From: Rhynchopus sp. YZ270_cl-10
Taxonomy: Eukaryota; Euglenozoa; Diplonemea; Diplonemida; Diplonemidae
Direction of reading: 5' to 3'
Length of the DNA: 64,000 bases
NCBI GenBank assembly: GCA_964035575.1
Contig: OZ037909.1
Span: 1,214,280 to 1,278,279, forward strand
Position numbers and translations under genes: made by a program. The notes under the pieces are model-generated. The model worked only from the letters and a program-made list of their open reading frames with translations. It was not told the origin of the DNA and did no database searches. Shown here one piece after another: positions 33,466-42,857 of the stretch; position 1 is the first letter of the stretch; each line of letters begins with the position of its first letter.

Positions 33466-33910
33466 AACGGTTGAGGAGTGCAGGCCGGCGAAGCGCAAGG
33501 CGTAGTGTGTTTTGTCCTTCTTTGTTTTCGTTTTTTGGTTTTTGCTTTCTTTGGGGACACGTTTTTTTTACACATTTTCTTTTTGCTTTCCTACACAACC
33601 CTCACTACCTGCCCAAAGACCCTCCCCCAGAAGCCGTCTAGGCTTTCTCTTGTGAAAGAGCTAGAAGACCCAGACGAACCCCTGGAACGGTTCTGCTTTC
33701 TTCCCAGGTAGTTCCTGTGCTCGCCTACACGAGGCGTCCCTGTCACCACGAAGCAGCACAGAAGAACGTGCAGACCTGGTCTCAGTTTCTGAGGCTTATT
33801 TTTGCTCACTCTGAGCTTAGAAGCCAGTTCAGTCTGAGTGCTTTTTTCTCCTTTTTCTTGCCCTTTATTTTCCAACTTGTTTTCCTTTTTCACAAAGGAG
33901 AAAAAAAAAT

Positions 33911-34429
33911 ATGCGGAGGAAGGCCCTTCTGGGGGTGCTATGTGTGTTGGTGGTGGGCAGCAACAACAGCAACTGCTACAGCAACAGCAGCAAGAACAAC
34001 AGCATCAGCTCCACCTACAGCAACTGCAACGGTTGCAACAAGAGCAACATCAACAGCAACAACAGCAATGGCAGCTACTGCAGTAACAGCAACAACAACA
34101 GCAACTGCTACAGCAACAGCAGCAAGAGCAACAGCAACAGCAACAACAGCAATGGCAACTACTGCAGTAACAGCAACAACAGCAGCAAGAGCTACAGTCC
34201 CGACGGCGGACCGCCCCCCATAGCACATTTTTGCGGTGCACGGGCGTACGGGATTAGTATCTTTTTTTCGAGAGAACCCAAGAGCGGCCAGGTCCTGGAC
34301 AAGTACGTTGTGCTTTTAGACCTACAAACTGTCTGGGGTGGTGGGACCTCGGGGCGAAGGGTGCTTCCCGGGACCCCAATATCCTACCACAAGGAGCTCG
34401 AGTCGTGCATGGAATGCAGGGTACTCTGA
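33911..34429 (+). CDS. N-terminal segment of the element 1 polyprotein
   Basis: The ATG at 33911 starts MRRKALLGVLCVLVVG, matched in element 2 by MRRKALLGALWVVLHV. This short basic-hydrophobic start looks like a signal peptide. It is followed by a Ser/Asn-rich stretch made by CAGCAACAG-type repeats. After about 34203 comes sequence unrelated to the repeat, and the frame ends at a TGA at 34427. The long frame from 34688 is in the same phase, so the two are probably one former frame interrupted by a foreign or expanded segment of about 0.6 kb (34203-34790). Confidence 0.5.
   Translation: MRRKALLGVLCVLVVGSNNSNCYSNSSKNNSISSTYSNCNGCNKSNINSNNSNGSYCSNSNNNSNCYSNSSKSNSNSNNSNGNYCSNSNNSSKSYSPDGGPPPIAHFCGARAYGISIFFSREPKSGQVLDKYVVLLDLQTVWGGGTSGRRVLPGTPISYHKELESCMECRVL
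33950..34200 (+). repeat. CAG/CAA-type trinucleotide array
   Basis: Imperfect AGCAAC/CAACAG triplets. It reads Ser/Asn in the element frame, Gln or Thr/Ala in the others. A matching array continues at 34797-35870. Confidence 0.9.
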
Positions 34430-34687
34430 GCCGATCACTTCCACAACTCCCAGATCCCAAGACCTCCACGGGGGGCAGGCCTCCACGGCAACCCGCGACC
34501 GCCGACACCTTAGCTCCGTACTGCCTCTGTCTGTAACCTGCCGGTCCCCCACCTACCTACGCTTTTTGTGGTGTCTTTTTACGACGGTGGACCAAGGGGC
34601 TTTGCAGTGCAGTCAACGCCGACGGAGCGAGACTCGATTGTGACCGGGTGAAAAGGGAACCTTAGCCAGCGCTAACCAGCGGCAGTT

Positions 34688-37600
34688 TTGACTCAGGGAG
34701 GAGTTTCTCACCGCAGACTGGCGACACACCCCCACTTTTTCGGGGTGGCTGCATTCCTCTTCGGAACGGGGTGTTCCATCCTATTTTTAAAAACGTTTAT
34801 CAGCAGCAAGAGCTACAGTATCAGCTCCACCTACAGCAACTGCAACGGTCGCAACAAGAGCTACAACATCAGCAACTACAGCAATGGCAACTACTACAGC
34901 AACAGCAACAGCAACAGCATCTGCCTCAGCAACAGCAACAAGAGCAACAGCATCAGCTCCACCTACAGCAAATGCAACAGCTGCAACAAGAGTAACATCA
35001 ATAGCAACAACAGCAATGGCAACTGCCACAGCAACAACAACAGCAACTGCCTCAGCAACAGCAGCAAGAGCAGCAGCAACAGCTCCAACTACTGCAACTG
35101 CAACGGCTGCAACAAGAGCTTCATCATCAAATACAGCAATGGCAACACCAACACCAACAGCAACAGCAACTGCTGCAACAGCAACTTCTGCAGCGCCAGC
35201 AGAAACAGTCCCCCCATTCCCCCCCATTATTACCCCAAAAAGAGGCCTTTGGTGCCCAACAACCTAAGCGGCTGCAGCTTTGATAGCAGCAACAACAACA
35301 ACTCCAGCAACAACAGCAGACACTGGTGTAGAGGTGGAGAGCCAGGTGTGCGATGTGATACGGGTGTATGCAGCTATTTAGACGTACAACACAGCAGAAG
35401 CCACAATTACAACAGTCCCAGCAACAGCAGCAGCAGCGATAGCAGCAGCAGCAGCAGCAACCGCAACAGCAGCAGCACCAGCAACAACACCGGCAGCAAC
35501 ACCATCAGAGGCCACAACAGCAGCATCAACAGCAACTTTAGCAGTAGCTACAGTAACAGCAACAACAGCAGCACCAGTGATAGCAGCAGCAGCAGCAGCA
35601 ACACCATCAGAGGCCACAACAGCAGCAACAACAACAACATTAGCAGTAACGGCAGTAACAGCTACAACAGCAGCACCAGTGATAGCAGCAGCAGTAGTAG
35701 CAAATGCAACAACAGCAGCACCAGCGGCAGCACCAGCAGCAACACCAGCAGCAACACCATCAGAGGCTACAACAGCAGCAACAACAGCAGCAGCTGCAAC
35801 CGCAACAACAGCAACACCTTCAGAGACTACAACAGCAGCAACTCCAACAACAGCCCACATGGTGACAGCGGAGGTATGCCGGTGTTCTGGGGCAGCCTTG
35901 TGGGGCCTGAAACTTTAGGTGGCTGTGTGTCGATGCGTATGTGGAGTACTGTTCTCACCCCCAATGTTCACATGGGGCGTGCAGAACATGGGCTTGGGTT
36001 TGACTGGTGGAGCATCCTCTGGGAACGCCTTTCTTCTCTTCGCCGACCAGACCCCCGCTGGGTAGCCGAGGCACCTGAGTGGGGTGTGTTTGTGTCGTTT
36101 GCAGTCCTCGATCTGTGGAAGGACAGACGTGCCCCTACCCTCAGTCATTACATTTTGTGGCTGATGCGTAGGAGGACCAGGAAGACGCGACGGGGGTACA
36201 GGTCCTTGAACTGGATCAAGACGCAGGCAGGCAAGCTCCATCGGCGCAAGGTGCACACTCGTCCGCCCTCTCCGGTTGCACGCCTTTTTCTGAGCGCACT
36301 GTGCCGAGTGCGAAGGGAGTGGCGCCTGTTGAGGCTTGCGGTGTCGCTGGTCGGATCTGCGATCCAGGCTGATGGCCCGCTACTCTGGATCGGGATGTCC
36401 CTACTGGTCTTGCTGTCGCTGTTGTGGCGAGCGGTGACGCCCTGGGACCTGCGCCCACCAACACCTCGATTTGTGAAAGTTGAGGAGGCCGCCCATTGGG
36501 ATGACGAGGTTGCTCACCTGGCAGAGGATGTGGGTGATGAGGAGGTCGCTGTATGGGATGATGAGTTCGTGGAAGGTGACGACGACTGGGCTTGGGGATT
36601 GCGCGATGAGGTTGACGACTGGGAGTTCCCTGAGGAATACATCCCGCACGACCAGTTAGTTGGTGGATGTGCCGATGCAACGCTGTCCGCGACATACGGA
36701 GATCATGCTCTGGAAGTGGACAGAATCCTGGGGGAAGCCCATGCCCAACGTGTACCAAATAATTTTGTACACGACTGCAGCCTAGCGGCCATTCACGCAT
36801 CGGGTTGGCGCTCCGCTCCGCCGTCCTACTCCACCGACCGGAAAGACATCGGCGACTTGGCGGTAACGCTAGAACGTGCGATGAGGAGTGTCCTCAAGTC
36901 CGGCGATGCGCTCACTCGTTGGATTGATGGGGTCAGAGGATCTGCAAAGTTGGACCACCTTGCCCTGCGTCTCTTCGCGGTGAGGCGCAACCTCAACATC
37001 GTCATCGTTCAGGCTGGAGCGACCCCGATCGTCCTGATCGCGCCAGGTGAGGGGAACATAAAGAACGAGGAAAAGCGCGCCAAGGAGTTGATGGGTCGCA
37101 CGACGGTAGCCGTGGCGCTGTGCAATGGCCATTACGAGGCTATCCGTCCGGTAGATGAGAGGGACTTTCGGGACATATCGTCGGCCTTGCTGAAGAAAGC
37201 GGTCAGAGCGAAGCTGAACCCCTTGGCCCTGGACCAGTGCCCGTTGTCTACATCGGACCCCTCGGGTGAGGATCTGGAATCCTGTCTTGGTAAACCGGAG
37301 GAGGACTTCTGCTTTTGCCCAGTGGAGGGTTGCAAGGGTGGCATAGTTTCACAATCAGATGTGAAGTCGTTCACACGGTCCGGCCTCCTAAATCATTTGA
37401 AGCTCCATACGAGAGCGGCTGAGTACATTCCAGATCACATCTTGTCCTACTTCGGTTTTAGGAGATGCGTCGGAGACGAGTGCACGGCCCTCCTACAACG
37501 TTCACAGAGCGCGTGCCAGGCGTGTTCGGCTATAATGAAAGAGGTACCAGCCCCATCCATAGACAACCGCCTCCGCGGCGCCCGCCCCGCTGGCATGCCC

Positions 37601-40600
37601 TCTTTGCAGGAGATTGGGACCACACGGTTCAAGCTGAAAGGAACCTGCCCACCTGACCTGGCCCACCGCTACACCCTCATCTTCCAGAGGGTACTGCAGG
37701 AGATCCTGGTGCATCAGGACCCTTGTGCCTGGACGAAGTTTGCCCTGTTCTTCACTGTCTTACACAGGGACCGTGCGCACGGACGCAGGACGAAGGTAAC
37801 AGATCGACGTTGTTTCAACTCCTGGAAAAAGGACCTGGATAGGTGGGACGCTGGGAGCTGGGGGGAGCTTTGGTCCAACGCTTTGGATGAGGTACAGGAC
37901 CAGCCTGTGTGGACACCAGGGGACACTTTGGAGGCGCGCCAGAAACGCTCCCGTTTGAAGGCAGCAACGGGACTTCCGGGCCAGGCCCTGACAGCCCTCA
38001 CCAGTGACGGACTCGCACCACATGGACCCGCAACTCTGGAGAAGCTGAAGGGCAAACACCCCACGGAGATCCGATCGGTTATGCATGAGAATGTGAGGAA
38101 CCCCTCTGGGCCCGCCGATTTCACCACCAAGGAGGTTATGGAAGCAATCAGCAGCATGCCGCGAGCCACTGCAGGTGGTCCGTCAAACCTGACAGGATCA
38201 CTCCTCCGTGTCCTGTGCAACCAGAAGCATACCCCTGGCACGCTCGCTGCTCTAACGAAGGTGTTGTCCTCATTGGCACAAGGCAAAGCTCACCGAGAGG
38301 TCGCGCCTTTCTTTGCCGGAGCCAAGCTGGTAGCCCTCAGGAAGGTCTCAAAAGACAAGCCTGAGGATGTGCGTCCGATCGCAGTGGGAGACGTGACTCG
38401 CCGGTTGATTGGCAAGATTCTGGCAAACAGGCTACGGAAACGGGCGGCTGAAATTTTCCGCAAGGGGAACCAGGTGGGGGTTTCAACGCCGCGGGGCTCG
38501 GAGGCTGCCACTGCAGTGGTGGCACAGTATGCACGGAAGTACCTGGGGATGGACAAGGTGATCCTGAAGGTGGACTATCACAATGCTTTCAACACTGTAG
38601 ATAGGGCCACCTTCATCAGTGCAGTTGAACGGCACATCCCTGAGATCTCCACGTGGGTGAGGTGGTGCTACGCCGGCCACACCTCCCTATTTTATGGTGA
38701 GGCTACACTTGAGTCCCAATGTGGGGTCCAACAAGGTGACCCACTAGGCCCTATCCTCTTCTCTTTGGCGATTGCTGAGATGACAGAAAGGTTGAGCGCG
38801 AACAGGGGCCTCGACGGGTCTATTTGGTACCTGGACGATGGTTGCATTCGGGGGGATCCTGAGGCAGTCCTGGCCGCTTACGATGCCCTAGTGGATTCGA
38901 GCAGCCGCCTTGGTCTAAAAGTCAACCGTTCAAAATGCGAACTTGTGACGTTGGCGGGCGACTCTGCGGAAGATCTGCGTAATAGGGGGTTCACCATCCG
39001 GGATGCGTCTGACGGGCACAACGACGGCTTCTCCCTCCACAACCAGAACTTCGACTTCCTGGGCATCCCCATCGGCACAGCAGAGCACTGCAGGAAGTAC
39101 ATGCAGAGCAAGCTAGATAAGTCGAAGTTGAACTTGAACGCCCTCAGAAACCTCAAAGACTCACAGCATGCGTACTACATCTTGCGCTTTTGTGAGGGAT
39201 TTTGCAAAATGGTATTCTACATGCGTGGAATATCATGTGTGGACCTAGGGGAGGGCTACCTCCGGGATTTTGATGCGGAGGTGGACAGGTGTTTGGCGAC
39301 GATCCTGCATGATGAGCACGGGGCCTTGCCAGCACAGGCCCGCCTGCAGGCTGCCCTCCCCATCGCCATAGGGGGTTTAGGCATTCGTCGCACAGTCGAC
39401 CATTGGCCCGCTGCAGCCCTGGCATCGCAAGCTGGGTCTTTCAAGCTTGCCCAGCAGCTGGACCCGAAGTTCGAATGGGACAAGGCAAGGTGGAAGAATG
39501 CAGCCGAGGCGTACAACACCAGAGTACCTGCGTCGCAGCACATCGATGGGGATAGGATGCCTTCCAAGGCTGTGGTGCAACAGCAGCTGTCATCAGCCAT
39601 CGTGGACGAACAAGCAGCAGAGCTGAAGCGAGTGGCCACCAGCGACCGGGATCGAGCACGCCTGCTTTCTCTGCAACTCCCTATGTCTGGCACCTGGCTG
39701 ACCGCCACGCCCTCGCCCCCCAATTCCATCCCCTCTGCATACTTCGCGGGGGCAGCCCGATTTCGTCTGGGTGTGGCAGTGCACAAGCCTAAGAGTGAGT
39801 GCAACGGATGTAGCAGAGATGGGGTGTGCATGGATGCTTTCGGGGACCACACTTTCTCTTGCGGCTACATGGGTCACAGAACCGAACGGCATGACGCCCT
39901 GAAGCACTCCTTTTTCTTGGCAGCGGATGCGGCGGGGCTCAACCCCTCTTTGGAGAAAGACTTGGGTTTTGAGTCTGGGAAGAGGCCGGCAGACGTGTTC
40001 CTCCCATCTGGCATCATGGAGACCCGGCGAAGAGCTTTGGATTTCACAGTAGTAGCTCCGACCCTCCCCACTTACGTGCATCGAGCGGCACAACATAGCG
40101 AGTACGCAGCCAAAGTGGCCGGGGAGGAGAAGCGGAAGAAACACCTGGAGGATTGCAGAGGTGCGGACGTGCTCTTCTCCCCCATGGTGTTTGAGGCCTT
40201 CGGTGGGGCATCGGAAGAGTGCAACCGGGTCATCAGCCAGGTGGCCGGGCTTGCGTGCACAAAGGACCCTGGCGGCGATGCACCGACTGAGGCGAGGCTA
40301 CGGGAGCATATGTCGTGCGCATACCAAGCAGCCGTGGGTAAGTCCTTTGTTGCCCGAGGCGTGCTTTGCACAGACATCAATGAACACTTGCCCCACAGCG
40401 CCGACTCAGTTCAGCGTCCCGCGGAAGAAGATCTCAGGCAGATGGATTCCACATACCTCAGCAACCCTGTCAGCAACTTACCGGAGCGTGAACCGTCTGT
40501 GGAGGTCGAGGAAGCCGAAATAGCGCATGAACCGCGCGACTACTTCTCAATGCCAGAGAAGAAGGTGGGTGGAACGGTCTTCCGACACAATCCTTTCCGA

Positions 40601-41605
40601 GCGGGGCGTCAGGCCGGGGGGGAGACACCTGCTGCGTATTGGAACATCCTCCGCATGATGGCAGATGGCGCATGCCCTGACGCAGAGACGCAGGCTGCAC
40701 GACTGGGGCTCACACACCCCCAGCGTTACAAAATCCTGAGAGGTGACAGCGGGTTCGATGCACTGCTGACCGCATGCTCGGTGGATCTCAAGAAGGATCT
40801 TTTGATTGAAGACATCAACGGAGAGACGAGTCATAAGGAACTCCGGAGACGTGCTGTGGAGATTGTAAAAAATGACCGACCGGACCTCGCGGATTGCATC
40901 TCCATTCCTGTGAAGAACTGGCTGGAGTACATGGGCACAAAGAGCAGCGACCGATCGGACGCCCGCACTTGGATGGATATGGTGGCACTTGCTGGCGCGG
41001 GAGAGGCTTTAGAGTGCACCATTGTGATCATCTGTGATCGCATGCGTCCCCAAATTCTGGTGCCGACCAAAAGGGCCCGGGAGGCGCTCTTCGTTTTCGC
41101 AGGTCCGGTTGATGACGATTCACAGGACTGGTTCCTCAGCCCCCTCTCCTTCACAGACTCGCACCTCAAGGGAGAAATCCTCGGCATGGAACCGATACCT
41201 GCGCCGAAGTCGAAGCGTTTCTGCAAGTCTGTGGCGATGATGAAGCGTATCCCCGCAGCACAGTCTGCACCGGTGGGGACGGTGTACCAGTGTAGGCGTT
41301 GCGTTCGCCCCATCGACGGTTGCGAGGCGCACTTCAAATGTGCTGAGGGGTGCGAGAGGTTGGTGTGCGATTTGTGCTCAAGGGACTCCCCCTTTTGTCC
41401 GGCGTCTCAGAACGGCTTAGCTGACATCCTCAGTGGTAACGTGCGCTCATCGGCTCCGTCCCCTACTCCGCACACTTCCCACGACACGCACATGAAGGGC
41501 GCTGAGAGAGCCAGGTCACCCACATTCCCGCAGGCGACACCGAGGGAGGACGATCAGAGGCAGCCTGAGCCGGAACATTCGAGTGCAAAAAAGACAGGGC
41601 ACTGA
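34688..41605 (+). CDS. Element 1 polyprotein: membrane helix, OTU-like, zinc fingers, RT, RLE, OTU-like, finger
   Basis: An open frame of 2305 codons; the first in-frame ATG is only at 35877, so the true start is uncertain. By residue from 34688: Ser/Asn-rich leader to about 395; predicted membrane helix about 563-582 (LLWIGMSLLVLLSLLW); OTU-like domain with D696-C697 and H815 (HYEAI); C2H2 finger about 875-905 and four-Cys finger 927-946; RT about 1200-1500 with catalytic D1296 (VDYHNAF), GVQQGDPLGP near 1345 and Y1381-L-D-D; CCHC knuckle about 1705-1736; restriction-like endonuclease with RPAD (D1769) and LDFTVV (D1785). A second OTU-like domain follows, in which the Cys is Ser2021 (GDSGFDALL) and the His is lost. 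A Cys-rich finger lies at about 2195-2240. The product would cut DNA, prime and reverse-transcribe its own RNA. RT and RLE key residues look intact. The last about 50 codons overlap element 2 in antisense. Confidence 0.8.
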   Translation: MTQGGVSHRRLATHPHFFGVAAFLFGTGCSILFLKTFISSKSYSISSTYSNCNGRNKSYNISNYSNGNYYSNSNSNSICLSNSNKSNSISSTYSKCNSCNKSNINSNNSNGNCHSNNNSNCLSNSSKSSSNSSNYCNCNGCNKSFIIKYSNGNTNTNSNSNCCNSNFCSASRNSPPIPPHYYPKKRPLVPNNLSGCSFDSSNNNNSSNNSRHWCRGGEPGVRCDTGVCSYLDVQHSRSHNYNSPSNSSSSDSSSSSSNRNSSSTSNNTGSNTIRGHNSSINSNFSSSYSNSNNSSTSDSSSSSSNTIRGHNSSNNNNISSNGSNSYNSSTSDSSSSSSKCNNSSTSGSTSSNTSSNTIRGYNSSNNSSSCNRNNSNTFRDYNSSNSNNSPHGDSGGMPVFWGSLVGPETLGGCVSMRMWSTVLTPNVHMGRAEHGLGFDWWSILWERLSSLRRPDPRWVAEAPEWGVFVSFAVLDLWKDRRAPTLSHYILWLMRRRTRKTRRGYRSLNWIKTQAGKLHRRKVHTRPPSPVARLFLSALCRVRREWRLLRLAVSLVGSAIQADGPLLWIGMSLLVLLSLLWRAVTPWDLRPPTPRFVKVEEAAHWDDEVAHLAEDVGDEEVAVWDDEFVEGDDDWAWGLRDEVDDWEFPEEYIPHDQLVGGCADATLSATYGDHALEVDRILGEAHAQRVPNNFVHDCSLAAIHASGWRSAPPSYSTDRKDIGDLAVTLERAMRSVLKSGDALTRWIDGVRGSAKLDHLALRLFAVRRNLNIVIVQAGATPIVLIAPGEGNIKNEEKRAKELMGRTTVAVALCNGHYEAIRPVDERDFRDISSALLKKAVRAKLNPLALDQCPLSTSDPSGEDLESCLGKPEEDFCFCPVEGCKGGIVSQSDVKSFTRSGLLNHLKLHTRAAEYIPDHILSYFGFRRCVGDECTALLQRSQSACQACSAIMKEVPAPSIDNRLRGARPAGMPSLQEIGTTRFKLKGTCPPDLAHRYTLIFQRVLQEILVHQDPCAWTKFALFFTVLHRDRAHGRRTKVTDRRCFNSWKKDLDRWDAGSWGELWSNALDEVQDQPVWTPGDTLEARQKRSRLKAATGLPGQALTALTSDGLAPHGPATLEKLKGKHPTEIRSVMHENVRNPSGPADFTTKEVMEAISSMPRATAGGPSNLTGSLLRVLCNQKHTPGTLAALTKVLSSLAQGKAHREVAPFFAGAKLVALRKVSKDKPEDVRPIAVGDVTRRLIGKILANRLRKRAAEIFRKGNQVGVSTPRGSEAATAVVAQYARKYLGMDKVILKVDYHNAFNTVDRATFISAVERHIPEISTWVRWCYAGHTSLFYGEATLESQCGVQQGDPLGPILFSLAIAEMTERLSANRGLDGSIWYLDDGCIRGDPEAVLAAYDALVDSSSRLGLKVNRSKCELVTLAGDSAEDLRNRGFTIRDASDGHNDGFSLHNQNFDFLGIPIGTAEHCRKYMQSKLDKSKLNLNALRNLKDSQHAYYILRFCEGFCKMVFYMRGISCVDLGEGYLRDFDAEVDRCLATILHDEHGALPAQARLQAALPIAIGGLGIRRTVDHWPAAALASQAGSFKLAQQLDPKFEWDKARWKNAAEAYNTRVPASQHIDGDRMPSKAVVQQQLSSAIVDEQAAELKRVATSDRDRARLLSLQLPMSGTWLTATPSPPNSIPSAYFAGAARFRLGVAVHKPKSECNGCSRDGVCMDAFGDHTFSCGYMGHRTERHDALKHSFFLAADAAGLNPSLEKDLGFESGKRPADVFLPSGIMETRRRALDFTVVAPTLPTYVHRAAQHSEYAAKVAGEEKRKKHLEDCRGADVLFSPMVFEAFGGASEECNRVISQVAGLACTKDPGGDAPTEARLREHMSCAYQAAVGKSFVARGVLCTDINEHLPHSADSVQRPAEEDLRQMDSTYLSNPVSNLPEREPSVEVEEAEIAHEPRDYFSMPEKKVGGTVFRHNPFRAGRQAGGETPAAYWNILRMMADGACPDAETQAARLGLTHPQRYKILRGDSGFDALLTACSVDLKKDLLIEDINGETSHKELRRRAVEIVKNDRPDLADCISIPVKNWLEYMGTKSSDRSDARTWMDMVALAGAGEALECTIVIICDRMRPQILVPTKRAREALFVFAGPVDDDSQDWFLSPLSFTDSHLKGEILGMEPIPAPKSKRFCKSVAMMKRIPAAQSAPVGTVYQCRRCVRPIDGCEAHFKCAEGCERLVCDLCSRDSPFCPASQNGLADILSGNVRSSAPSPTPHTSHDTHMKGAERARSPTFPQATPREDDQRQPEPEHSSAKKTGH
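34797..35870 (+). repeat. CAG/CAA trinucleotide arrays coding Ser/Asn
   Basis: Imperfect CAGCAACAG-type triplets interrupted around 35195-35290 by a non-repetitive segment (PPIPPHYYPKKRPLVPNNLS) that element 2 also has. The conserved island and the shared Ser/Asn bias show the array is part of the ancestral protein, not a late invasion. Confidence 0.9.
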
Positions 41606-42857
41606 AGTATTCCGCCCTGCCAATTTGCGACAGAGGGCAGTGCTTGGACCCCTGAGCGCAGTGCAGACATGCCAAGCCACCACACGTGTGACAGCAGAAG
41701 TGTGCGTCCGACGCATCGAAGAGCTTGCTGCATTGTTCGCACTGCAGGAAAGTGTTCGACGCCTCCGCCTCCCTCGCTCCCACAAAAGCCATGGGGCGCT
41801 CTGACTGGCACTCCCCCTTACCACCTGTGGCCTCAAAAGACAGGATGTGCTGCTGCAGAGCCGGGTCCATGGTGAGGGGCTCGTAGTGTCCCGGGATACT
41901 GCCGGATCCATCTGCCGCATCCTGGTCACCCGAGTGGAGGAGAAGGACCACTGCCTTAGGCCGTTTTCTTGGCACCATCAGAGAAGGGCGGGCGAACTCG
42001 TTGAGGATGACCACAGATACCTCAAGAGCCTCCCCTGCCCCCGCCACTGCAATGGCATCCGCCCACGTACGCTCGTCTCCTCTGTCCCCACTCGTCATCA
42101 GCCGCTGCCAGACCCCAAAATTAGGGACAGCCGCACTCGACAGATCAGCGCGGCCCTGGACCTTCGTCACTGCCGCCTGGCGCAGACCCTCCACCGACAA
42201 ATCCGTGCGCCCAGTGGCGAAGAGCAAAGCCTCAAAAGCACAGTCCCCCGCCACAAACGACCAAGTCACCTTCGAGGCTCCCAGCTTGGCCGCCTGTTCC
42301 GTCGCCCGAGGCCTCTGCGCTGCCGGGCACTCACGCAAAAACTCCCACTCACGCACCACATCGAGACCCGGCCCTTCCGGAATCACGGTAGCCGAATCGA
42401 ACCTCCCGGTCCGCTTCCTCGGTGGCTCCACGTGGTCCGGCTTCACGTCCCTCTTGCGCTTCCCCTGCTGCTCCTCCGACCGGTCTGGAGCAGGACGACT
42501 CATATCATCGTCAGGGTTCGCATCATCACAGAGAGGTTCCACGGCCCCTGCACTGCGGCGTCCAAACCGGTCCATGTCCTCCGCAGACGGTGCCACATCT
42601 ACCTCCACACACGGCTCCCGCTTCAGGGTGGCAATCCCTACACACATAGCACCCCGCTCCAGAAAGGAAGATGCGACCTTTTTCTGGTACGCCACCGCAA
42701 TGCTCTCCCGGATGCGCAACTCTGCCGACCCTGTCAGGTGCGACGTCTGTCCCGTCGTCAGGCCTCCAAGCTGCGCAATCAAGAGGTTCGCCTCGTCGCC
42801 TGCACCCCCGAAGGCTTCAAACACAATAGGGGAGAACTTGGTGTTGATCTTGTTCAA
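41463..42857 (-). pseudogene. Element 2, C-terminal part: OTU-like domain and Cys-rich finger
   Basis: The frame (464 codons, no ATG at its start) begins with NKINTKFSPIVFEAFGG, homologous to FSPMVFEAFGG of element 1 just after the endonuclease. It runs through an OTU-like domain with GDCAFEALL (Cys codon at 42240-42242) and GHYEPL (His codon at 41886-41888), 118 residues apart, then a Cys-rich finger (CEQCSKLFDASDAHFCCHTC). Both catalytic positions are kept, unlike in element 1. It is out of frame with the upstream part of element 2 because of the internal deletion, so it is probably not translated unless re-initiated. Its last codons overlap the element 1 frame in antisense. Confidence 0.7.

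Larger units (their letters stand above)
32099..41605 (+). mobile_element. Non-LTR retrotransposon, element 1 (OTU-RT-RLE-OTU type)
   Basis: A non-LTR (LINE-type) element judged from an RT without LTRs, a CCHC knuckle plus restriction-like endonuclease, and N-terminal zinc fingers, which places it in the RLE-bearing group (R2/NeSL/Utopia-like); the exact clade is not determined. The 5' end is set by sequence shared with element 2: the 18-bp monomers, the CCTCCACGGGGCGGTCCCTG block, and the GTGCAGGCCGGCGAAGCGCA block at 33478. It carries a 1-kb insert (32453-33465), and its tail meets element 2 near 41463-41605. No 3' UTR or poly-A tail is visible. Confidence 0.75.

Noticed and set aside
36720-37140. 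Reading the first protease domain as ULP1 (C48)
   Set aside because: The NDCG motif looks like C48, but in C48 the His comes before the Cys. Here the only suitable His follows by about 118 residues, as in OTU proteases.
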